21,081 bases of DNA from Arcicella sp043769985 (GTDB lineage Bacteria > Bacteroidota > Bacteroidia > Cytophagales > Spirosomataceae). Both the position numbers and the translations under genes were made by a program. Under the pieces are notes generated by a model that worked only from the letters and a program-made list of their open reading frames with translations, ran no database searches and was not told the origin of the DNA. Positions 1-6,727 of the stretch are shown here, in pieces; the first letter of the stretch is position 1, and each line of letters begins with the position of its first letter. The stretch spans positions 1 to 21,081 of the forward strand of contig JAYVIV010000003.1 in assembly GCA_043769985.1 (NCBI GenBank). The letters run 5' to 3'.

Positions 1-2548
1 CCAAAAACCTGGCAGTGTCCAAGCGTGTCAATCCAGGCACAAATGCTTGAATCAGTGGGTGTTTCACCACTCTTAAATCCAATGTCAAATTATAGGGAGA
101 CGTGACGGGTTTATAAGCAATATCGGGCAAAACGAAATACTTATTTATCGTTGAAATGAAAATATCAGAAAGCTGTAAATAATTGAAATTTCCATTCAAA
201 TTTGCTTTCATAAATGGAGCATTTATGGTTATTTTTTTACCTTCGGTCGTATTGATGGCAGTCAGCGAAGTATTTTCTATTTTTATGGGTTTCCCATCTT
301 GTAGTAAAGTGCCTTCTCTAATAAAAATTGTCCCACTCGGATTGTCAGGATTTGTAGTTGGCATATCAATGTTAATATCACCTCTGATGCCAATATTTTC
401 AGTATAAAAACCCAACGGTTTCAAATTCAATTGACCAATATTTACTCTTCCTTTCACGCTTGGATAGGCTTGAGAAATATCCAATTTTGTATCAATAACA
501 AGCGTAATATTTGGATCTTTGATATTGCCTTTAACATTAACAATTTGATTGGCTAAGTCAGCTTGTAACACTACATTTTTATAGTCATATCCTTTCAATT
601 CAGCCTGTTGAATTATGCCATCGACCGAACCTCTCATCGTCTTTGGGTCAATACCAATTCCTTTCACTTTTGCCGATAACGAAATTTTTCCAATTTGGTC
701 TGTTTGCTTCAGAAACTTACCCATTTCAAAGCCTTGAAAGGCAATTAAGCCTTCATATTGCTGATTTTTATTGGCAGAAATATTCACTAATTTTCCTTTA
801 AAAGAGGCATTTCCTAAATCAGATTTCAGTTTTGTGTCTAATAATAAATTAGTAATTTTTCCTTTAATTTTTCCGTTAATTGCTACTCGCTGAGGCAAAT
901 CAATTGTATTTGGGATTGAACCCTTCGGAGCAATTTTTAAAAGGTCTTTTTTCGTAATAAAAAGATTTTTTACATCAACATTTAAGAAAGTTTTATTAAC
1001 ATCAGGAAGCCCCGTAATTTGCCCTTGAAAATCTAATTTAGCTTGGTCAAATCCTTTGATAGAAGTGGGAGCAATTCTTAAATTATTAACCGTTCCAGAA
1101 ATTGCCCCATTGAACCGTAAAAGTTCATTTTCATTGCCCTTAAATGGGGGCGTTTCAGCTAAATCTGGCACTAATAGAAGAATATCTTTGAAGGCTAATT
1201 GACTATTTTTAAGGGCAGTTTTCACCCTAACTTTGCCAATATCGTTGGTCAGTTGGTCTATTGAAGCATAATTCAAAACCAATTCATCTCGGAGTATGGA
1301 TTGAGGCGTTTTGAGTAAGAATTTTTTGAGGAAAGTTTGTTTATCGGTATAAGCAAAATCAGTCTGCAAACTCTGAACTTCAAAGCCAGATTTATCTTTA
1401 AATGAACCACTATAAATCCATCCAGAAGTTTGTGTGGGGGAATAGTAGAAACGTTCGGAATTTAGCTTTAACTTGCTGATTTTCAAATCACTATAATTCA
1501 TTCCACGCTTTTGCTTTGGCGAATTTAAGTCTTGATATTGAATCGTATTTCCATCAAAAATAATTTTATCAACCAATACTTTCCAGTTATTTGTTGATGT
1601 GACTGGAACGCTGGTAGGGTTTTGAACCCTACCAGCGTTATTTTTTTCAGATTTTTCAGAGGAATTCTTCCTCAAAAACACCACACTCGCCTGCGTATTG
1701 AACAAATCAACAGACTTCAAATGTACGCTTTCTCCCGAAAGATTCAACTGGTCACCTTTGGCATTCAATCTGCCTAATTTTACGGTATTCACCAAGCCCG
1801 ATTCTTCCTCAATAATTTTCCAATCAATGTCTTTCACATCCATCTCCGTGAAAGCCAAATCTAAGGTGTCGGGACTTGAGGTTTCAGTTGTTGGTTTCGT
1901 AGGAATTGAAGGATATAAACGCAAGTCCATATTTCCACCATTAAGCATCAATTTATCCAAATGATATTTTGAAGTAGCTGGGTCAAAGGTAGTAAAAGAA
2001 GTCTCTGTATTGTTCAAACGCACTTTTGTATCCACGCCCGTAACATCGTCTAAGTATTTTAATGAGACATTTTTAAATTTCAGATTAGAAATATTGTATT
2101 TGAGAGGAACGCCTTTGGTTGTGTCTGCAACGATTTTAGGGTCAGTTTTAGGAATAAAAGCGTCTAAAATATAGGCAAAGTTAAAGGTAGTATCGGGTAA
2201 AGTTCTTTTGACATTTACCTTAATATTTTCAAGATTTACCTCATTGATTGTCACCTCATTTTGCATCAAGGCAAGCATATCCATGTTTATATACAAGCGT
2301 TGTCCTGCCAGTAACGTATCACCTTTATTATCGCTAAAATAAACTCCATTAAGCTCAATCCAATCGGGGATTTTATAGTTTATCTTACTGATAATGAAAG
2401 GTTTATCAATTTTATTTTTCAAATAGGCAACAACCCGATTTGTCAAAAATCTTTGCCCCCCAGAAGTTTGCAAATAGAAAAATACTCCTATGAAAAATAG
2501 GAGTATGGATAACAAAATAATACCAGTTATTTTTAAAAAAGTCTTCAT
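1..2548 (-). CDS. TamB-like translocation/assembly protein, C-terminus outside window (partial)
   Basis: One uninterrupted minus-strand frame runs from an ATG at 2548 to the window edge, giving 849 codons without a stop. The N-terminus (MKTFLKITGIILLSILLFF) is a signal-anchor helix at about residues 5-27, followed by a very long series of short beta-strand repeats in phrases such as 'LDKLMLNGG', 'FKDILLLVPD' and 'VNIGQLNLKPLGF'. This pattern fits the AsmA/TamB superfamily: inner-membrane-anchored beta-taco proteins that bridge the periplasm and are linked to outer membrane protein or lipid delivery. Bacteroidota members usually exceed 1400 residues, so the conserved TamB C-terminal domain would lie beyond base 1. 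No Shine-Dalgarno is visible. Oddity: residues 304-314 are encoded by a perfect 33-bp palindrome (listed separately). Family assignment rests on architecture, since the diagnostic C-terminal domain is not visible. Confidence 0.78.
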   Translation of the reverse strand, partial: MKTFLKITGIILLSILLFFIGVFFYLQTSGGQRFLTNRVVAYLKNKIDKPFIISKINYKIPDWIELNGVYFSDNKGDTLLAGQRLYINMDMLALMQNEVTINEVNLENIKVNVKRTLPDTTFNFAYILDAFIPKTDPKIVADTTKGVPLKYNISNLKFKNVSLKYLDDVTGVDTKVRLNNTETSFTTFDPATSKYHLDKLMLNGGNMDLRLYPSIPTKPTTETSSPDTLDLAFTEMDVKDIDWKIIEEESGLVNTVKLGRLNAKGDQLNLSGESVHLKSVDLFNTQASVVFLRKNSSEKSEKNNAGRVQNPTSVPVTSTNNWKVLVDKIIFDGNTIQYQDLNSPKQKRGMNYSDLKISKLKLNSERFYYSPTQTSGWIYSGSFKDKSGFEVQSLQTDFAYTDKQTFLKKFLLKTPQSILRDELVLNYASIDQLTNDIGKVRVKTALKNSQLAFKDILLLVPDLAETPPFKGNENELLRFNGAISGTVNNLRIAPTSIKGFDQAKLDFQGQITGLPDVNKTFLNVDVKNLFITKKDLLKIAPKGSIPNTIDLPQRVAINGKIKGKITNLLLDTKLKSDLGNASFKGKLVNISANKNQQYEGLIAFQGFEMGKFLKQTDQIGKISLSAKVKGIGIDPKTMRGSVDGIIQQAELKGYDYKNVVLQADLANQIVNVKGNIKDPNITLVIDTKLDISQAYPSVKGRVNIGQLNLKPLGFYTENIGIRGDINIDMPTTNPDNPSGTIFIREGTLLQDGKPIKIENTSLTAINTTEGKKITINAPFMKANLNGNFNYLQLSDIFISTINKYFVLPDIAYKPVTSPYNLTLDLRVVKHPLIQAFVPGLTRLDTARFL
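1607..1639. repeat. 33-bp perfect palindrome inside the TamB-like coding sequence
   Basis: The arms are AACGCTGGTAGGGTT (1607-1621) and AACCCTACCAGCGTT (1625-1639), a perfect 15-bp inverted repeat around a TTG loop. It starts exactly on a codon boundary of the minus-strand gene and is 11 codons long, encoding N-A-G-R-V-Q-N-P-T-S-V. The surrounding protein is a polar, Ser/Lys/Asn-rich linker that would tolerate insertion. It looks like a mobile palindromic repeat that landed in frame rather than an ancestral part of the protein. Confidence 0.85.
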
Positions 2549-2582
2549 AGATGGTTTAGATATGGAGTTTATTCCATTAATT

Positions 2583-2663
2583 TACCCCACCCAACCCTCC
2601 CCTTGATGGGAGGGCTTTTGAGTACACAAAGCCCTCTCATCAAGGGGAGGGTTGGGTGGGGTA
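2583..2663. repeat. REP/BIME-like double-hairpin inverted repeat, intergenic
   Basis: Arms at 2583-2618 and 2628-2663 (36 bp each) are complementary with one mismatch and a 9-base centre. Each arm also folds on its own: CCCTCCC-CTTGAT-GGGAGGG on the left, with the counterpart on the right. The element fills most of the 133-bp gap between the LolA-like gene and the TamB-like gene. No T-run follows on the minus strand, so it is not a typical terminator. It shares the frame TACCyCACCC and the loop motif CTTrAT with the element inside pbpC at 12386-12481. Confidence 0.85.
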
Positions 2664-2681
2664 GGTAATTAACAAGTTCAT

Positions 2682-3407
2682 CTACCGCTTGAAAGTCACC
2701 GCTTCCAATGTGGGATTAAACACAACATTAGTCGTCAATTTTACATTTCGTTTGTCGATACTACTATAATAAGTTCCAAAAGAAGGATAAATTATTCCGT
2801 TGGCAGCCGTTGTATAAGTTGTGTATTCCTTGGTAATTTCCTCGCCAGTCGATAATTTTTCAACTTGTTTTGTCAGCAAATGGGTAATATTATCGAAGTA
2901 CAAATCATATTTGATGTCTTTACCAGACAATTCAATATGATGCAATCTTTGAGCCCCCACGACCTCCAAACCCACATAAGTTGCTATATACCCCTTGGCT
3001 TGATAGTTATAGAAAGGAGCAAACATATCCGTGATTTCACGTTTCATGTTCACCTTTTCTTTCTCGCTTAAATCCTTCGTGTCATACATAACTGCCTTAT
3101 CACGGCTTCCCATCGGAACTCTAAAAAACGCATCGGATGGATTCACCGCATAAATAAAATTACGCTTCATGATGGTTTTTGTTTTCAACATCGACACATC
3201 AGCCATTGAGGCTTTCACCTCCATCTCATAGTCACTCGGGGCGTTTGATACAAAGTTTTGCTTTATGGTATAAGTTTTCACATCATCCCAAAGTTCTTTT
3301 CCGCCCGCTGCTTTATAATGAGCCTCAAAAACCTCATCCACAGTCTGGGCAAAAATATTAATAACCGATAACGCCATCAATATTAAGATTACACTTGTTT
3401 TTTTCAT
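2682..3407 (-). CDS. secreted LolA/LolB-like protein (outer membrane lipoprotein-sorting type)
   Basis: The 241-residue product starts at the ATG at 3407. An upstream in-frame ATG at 3521 exists, but starting at 3407 puts a classical signal peptide (MKKTSVILILMALSVINIFA, cut before QTVDEV) at the N-terminus. The mature protein opens with 'VFEAHYKAAGGKELWDDVKTY', the H-x6-GG-x3-W pattern of Bacteroidota periplasmic proteins annotated as outer membrane lipoprotein-sorting proteins, and continues with beta-strands ('YDLYFDNITHLLTKQVEK') consistent with an open barrel of LolA/LolB type. A role in binding a lipid or lipoprotein is inference from fold similarity; no lipobox is present, so it is probably a soluble periplasmic protein. 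It is co-directional with the TamB-like gene, 133 bp upstream of it, which fits an envelope role. Exact family is uncertain. Confidence 0.65.
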   Translation of the reverse strand: MKKTSVILILMALSVINIFAQTVDEVFEAHYKAAGGKELWDDVKTYTIKQNFVSNAPSDYEMEVKASMADVSMLKTKTIMKRNFIYAVNPSDAFFRVPMGSRDKAVMYDTKDLSEKEKVNMKREITDMFAPFYNYQAKGYIATYVGLEVVGAQRLHHIELSGKDIKYDLYFDNITHLLTKQVEKLSTGEEITKEYTTYTTAANGIIYPSFGTYYSSIDKRNVKLTTNVVFNPTLEAVTFKR

Positions 3408-3536
3408 CGTATTTATTAGTTTAATGTTTAAGATTAACAGAAAATAACACCAAATCTTGTTTAAAATAGTACAAATTTTGTAATTTTTCATTGTAACAAT
3501 TACGAAAAACGTTTTCAACAAGTTTTATTTAGGACA

Positions 3537-3558
3537 TTCTTTAACAATTCTTTAACAA
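3537..3558. repeat. 11-bp perfect tandem duplication upstream of the LolA-like gene
   Basis: TTCTTTAACAA occurs twice head to tail (3537-3547 and 3548-3558), 130-150 bp upstream of the start at 3407 and downstream of the GH13 gene stop. It could be a binding site pair or a simple slippage duplication; nothing else in the sequence decides. Confidence 0.5.
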
Positions 3559-3603
3559 AATAGGTAAGAAACTGTTAGATGGACTAAATAATTCACACCA
3601 TCC

Positions 3604-5424
3604 CTATACTTCTCTATCTTGTGAAAAAATCAAAGCCGTGTAAGGAGCAATAGAAATACTGGAATTAAAAAGTAAACCATCATATTCTCCTTGTGTAGCC
3701 TGAGTGTCAGTCGAAGTGAAATTGTCAAATTCCTTATCGTACCCCTCCCAATCACTATTAAACCTCAATTTCCAAACGCCATCTTGTGGCATTCCAATAA
3801 CATAATCATCGTAAGATTGACTTGAAAGATTTAGGACAACAACTGTGCTATCTCCCTTTCCTCCCATGTTTGAGCGATGAAAAGCAAGAATTTTTCTTTC
3901 ATCATCCACCCGAATAATCTCCGTATTTTGTCCAGTTAGTCCTTCAGTATTGTCATTAAAATTCCGACGGAGTTGAATTAAATCTCTATGAAGTTTATTG
4001 AAACCATTAAATTTCTTCAAACGCTTCCAATCAATAGGGTCAGTATCTGAAAACCATTTATCCTCTAATAATTCCTGTCCCTGAAATAACATTGGGATTC
4101 CTGCCGTAGTCAAAGTCAAAGCTACTCCCAAAGAAGCTCTTTTTTTGGAATACCAATTATTAACACTTTTTTCAGCAATTTCTTCTGCCACACGAGCCTT
4201 GCCATTTGCCACCTCATCGTGCGATTCTGTATAAATAACTCGCTTGAAAGCATCATTACTATATTTATTCAAAACAGCCATACACACATTTTCTATTGCA
4301 CGGTCAGCATCATCCTGAGCAATCAGAGCTGCTCTGACAGGATGCACAAAATCTGCGTCCCACTGACTTCCGAATCCTAATCCACCATCTTTGCCAATGT
4401 GGTCAGTTATGGAATCCAACCCGTGCAAATCTTCAGCAATTGTCAATTTCCAAGGATATTTCTCTGCAATTTCAGCATTAATTCCACGTAATAAACTGAT
4501 TCCTTCCTGCAAAGTAGTATTTGGATTTTCGTCAGAGTTTACATTTCTAATATATGGAATCATGTCCATACGAAGACCATCTACCCTAAATTCTTCAATC
4601 CACATCATGGCATTATCACGGATATATTGACGTACTTCTGGTCTTCCATAATCTGGACGACTATCTCCCCAAGGAGTAGTTGCTCGCCAATCATTATAGA
4701 AATAAATACCACCCATATCATTCTCATTCCAACCATCAAATTGCCAAATATCCATGTCAGTAGGACCAAAATGATTATAAACCACATCCAAGATTACGGC
4801 TATTCCTCTTTCGTGAGCGGCTTTTACCAACGCCTTGAAAGCATCAGCACCGCCATAAGCAGATTCAATTGCGAAAGGATAAGCAGGGTTATAACCCCAA
4901 GAAAAGTCACCTGGAAATTCAAAAGGAGGCATCACTTCAATAGAATTAATACCCAATTCTTTCAGATAATCTAATTTTTCAATAACACCATGAAAATCAC
5001 CTGGTTTTCCTTCTTCTTTTACATTAAAAGTCCCTGTGTGAAGTTCATATATTATTAAACTATTCCAATTGGGCATTTGAAAATTATCATCACCCCAATC
5101 AAAAGCATTTGAATTATATACGATTGAATTACCAATCGAATTGGTCATGAGCTTTCCGTATGGGTCATTTCGCTGTAATTTTCCCGAAGGTGTATCTAAG
5201 GCATATTTATACTCATTGCCAACCTTAGCTGTTGGAACGTTGCCACCCCAGTATCCATTCTCTTCGTGTTCCAGTACATTAGTTCCATCTTTCCATTCAT
5301 TAAAATCCCCCACCACACTAACTGACTTGGCATTAGGAGCCCAAACCCTAAAAAATACCCCTTTTTCGTGGGCAATTGAACCCATTCCACCGACTTCTAC
5401 TCTTTCGTTTGTAGTAACTTTCAT
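3604..5424 (-). CDS. GH13 1,4-alpha-glucan branching enzyme-like glycosidase
   Basis: The 606-residue cytoplasmic enzyme probably forms alpha-1,6 branches in glycogen. An N-terminal CBM48-type beta-sandwich (about residues 15-105, 'FFRVWAPNAKSVSVVGDFNEW') precedes the GH13 barrel. All four GH13 motifs are visible: region I DVVYNH (213-218), region II GLRMD with nucleophile Asp287 and Arg285, region III IAED with acid/base Glu331, and region IV ESHDEV with His402 and Asp403. The 'SHDEV-x-GK' form of region IV is typical of branching enzymes. A C-terminal all-beta domain follows from about 505. There is no signal peptide. It is near the usual GlgB size but has no glgA, glgC or glgP beside it in this window. 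A related alpha-amylase or trehalohydrolase cannot be ruled out from motifs alone, so no symbol is assigned. Confidence 0.85.
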   Translation of the reverse strand: MKVTTNERVEVGGMGSIAHEKGVFFRVWAPNAKSVSVVGDFNEWKDGTNVLEHEENGYWGGNVPTAKVGNEYKYALDTPSGKLQRNDPYGKLMTNSIGNSIVYNSNAFDWGDDNFQMPNWNSLIIYELHTGTFNVKEEGKPGDFHGVIEKLDYLKELGINSIEVMPPFEFPGDFSWGYNPAYPFAIESAYGGADAFKALVKAAHERGIAVILDVVYNHFGPTDMDIWQFDGWNENDMGGIYFYNDWRATTPWGDSRPDYGRPEVRQYIRDNAMMWIEEFRVDGLRMDMIPYIRNVNSDENPNTTLQEGISLLRGINAEIAEKYPWKLTIAEDLHGLDSITDHIGKDGGLGFGSQWDADFVHPVRAALIAQDDADRAIENVCMAVLNKYSNDAFKRVIYTESHDEVANGKARVAEEIAEKSVNNWYSKKRASLGVALTLTTAGIPMLFQGQELLEDKWFSDTDPIDWKRLKKFNGFNKLHRDLIQLRRNFNDNTEGLTGQNTEIIRVDDERKILAFHRSNMGGKGDSTVVVLNLSSQSYDDYVIGMPQDGVWKLRFNSDWEGYDKEFDNFTSTDTQATQGEYDGLLFNSSISIAPYTALIFSQDREV

Positions 5425-5513
5425 TTTCTTTGTTTGATATAATTATTAATTGAAGAATTTTTAATTATATAAAATATACATACCATATTAAGCAGAATTA
5501 AATTAAAAGCTGC

Positions 5514-5548
5514 AATCCCCACATTTAGAATTGATTGGGGAATTTTTT
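5514..5548 (+). other. terminator-like hairpin in the divergent intergenic region
   Basis: A 6-bp stem (TCCCCA / TGGGGA) with a 14-base loop is followed by TTTTTT on the plus strand. No plus-strand gene lies upstream of it inside the 245-bp divergent gap, so a short transcript ending here, or a chance hairpin, are both possible. Confidence 0.25.
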
Positions 5549-5620
5549 CTACAATTATATAGATATTCATAAATTCAGTTTTTGGTCTTCTTTATTCGTA
5601 CAAGCAATTAGGCTTATTTT

Positions 5621-5648
5621 TTGAGAGACCTTTTTTGTGGTAACTTTA
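5621..5648 (+). promoter_or_regulatory. putative Bacteroidota-type promoter of the TSUP permease
   Basis: TTG at 5621-5623 (after a T-run) and TAACTTTA at 5641-5648, separated by 17 bases, approximate the Bacteroidota -33 TTG and -7 TAnnTTTG elements. Transcription would begin near 5654, about 15 bases before the ATG at 5670. The -7 box deviates in its last base. Confidence 0.4.
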
Positions 5649-5669
5649 CCATAAATTAATCAATAAAAT

Positions 5670-6437
5670 ATGGATTATCAACTACTATTAATGTGCTGTG
5701 CTGCCCTTTTGGCGGGTTTTGTGGATTCTATTGTGGGCGGAGGAGGCTTAGTGCAAGTTCCCGCTTTATTTATTTTATACCCTCAATTTGAGATTCCGAG
5801 AATTATTGGAACGAACCGTTTTTCTTCTTTTATGGGTACTGCCGTAGCGGGGTATCAATACGCAAAAAAGGTTGAAATTCCTTGGCGGACAGTCATATAT
5901 GCGGGTATTGGGGCGGGCGTAATGGCATTCTTGGGAGCAAAAATCTCTGATTTGATTGATGAGAAAATCTTGAAACCCCTCATCCTTGTTCTGATGACTG
6001 CCATTGCCATTTATACTTTCAAAAAGAAAGATTTAGGGCAAGAAGAAATGTTGAAATTTCAACTCAATAAAGTGCCTTTTTATGGATTCGTAATTGGTTC
6101 ATCGGCAGGGTTTTATAATGGCTTTGTGGGTCCAGGAACGGGAAGTTTATTGGTTTTTGGCTTCGTGAGCGTGATTGGCTACGGCTTTTTGAAAGCTTCT
6201 GCCATCTCAAAAATTGTGAATGTAATTGCTGATGTGGCTTCTTTGGGCTTTTTTATTACCCAAGGATATGTTCAATATGAGATAGCTATTCCGATGATGC
6301 TTTGTAATATGACAGGTTCATATTTTGGCAGTAAAATGGCAATTCTGAAAGGGAATGAGTTTGTAAGAAATTTCTTCTTAGTAGTAATTTTTGCCTTGAT
6401 TTTGAGGTTTGGGTGGGATATTGTGAAAGGTTTTTAG
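5670..6437 (+). CDS. TSUP (TauE/SafE/YfcA) family membrane permease
   Basis: The 255-residue protein is almost entirely hydrophobic, with about seven or eight membrane helices. Two copies of the glycine-rich signature of the TSUP family are visible: 'GFVDSIVGGGGLVQVP' near residue 16 and 'GFYNGFVGPGTGS' near residue 152, matching the internal duplication of the family. Members export sulfite, sulfoacetate or related organosulfur anions, but many YfcA-type proteins have unknown substrates and nothing nearby points to one. Length is normal. It lies alone on the plus strand, divergent from the GH13 gene; the stop codon TAG is the first base triplet of an inverted repeat that fills the space behind it. 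Confidence 0.9.
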   Translation: MDYQLLLMCCAALLAGFVDSIVGGGGLVQVPALFILYPQFEIPRIIGTNRFSSFMGTAVAGYQYAKKVEIPWRTVIYAGIGAGVMAFLGAKISDLIDEKILKPLILVLMTAIAIYTFKKKDLGQEEMLKFQLNKVPFYGFVIGSSAGFYNGFVGPGTGSLLVFGFVSVIGYGFLKASAISKIVNVIADVASLGFFITQGYVQYEIAIPMMLCNMTGSYFGSKMAILKGNEFVRNFFLVVIFALILRFGWDIVKGF

Positions 6438-6530
6438 CACACGGATTTAAAGGATTAGACACGGATTATTTAATTTTTTCAAGTATTTTTTAATCAAAAT
6501 CCGTGTCTAATCCATTCAATCCGTGTGCTA
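6435..6530. repeat. 96-bp inverted repeat starting on the stop codon of the TSUP gene
   Basis: Arms at 6435-6467 and 6498-6530 (33 bp) match in 31 of 33 positions when one is reverse-complemented; the centre is an AT-rich 30 bases. The arm carries two copies of ACACGGATT-type words. The first three bases are the TAG stop codon of the upstream gene. No T-run follows the right arm, so it is a dispersed-repeat type element rather than a normal terminator, although it could protect the 3' end of the mRNA. Confidence 0.8.
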
Positions 6531-6587
6531 ATCAATCCCCCTCAAAATTGTATTATAAAAAGATTTTTTTAAATAGTTAAATAATCG

Positions 6588-6595
6588 TATCTTTG
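6588..6595 (+). promoter_or_regulatory. Bacteroidota -7 box for the pseudouridine synthase gene
   Basis: TATCTTTG is a perfect TAnnTTTG box. The -33 region is only a T-run (6564-6570). Transcription would start near 6601, leaving a leader of about 127 bases before the ATG at 6728. Confidence 0.65.
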
Positions 6596-6727
6596 CAGTC
6601 CATTTAAAAGAATAGAAGCTAAATCGTTGAAATTTAGTTATTTACAGGGCGTAAATATTCATTTTAAGGGGAATTAAAACTATATTTTTTACAGCAGTGA
6701 TGTTGCAATATTTTAACAAAAGAACAA

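Noticed and set aside
3408..3521. Upstream start of the LolA-like gene at 3521
   Set aside because: It would add 38 residues before a complete signal peptide at 3407.
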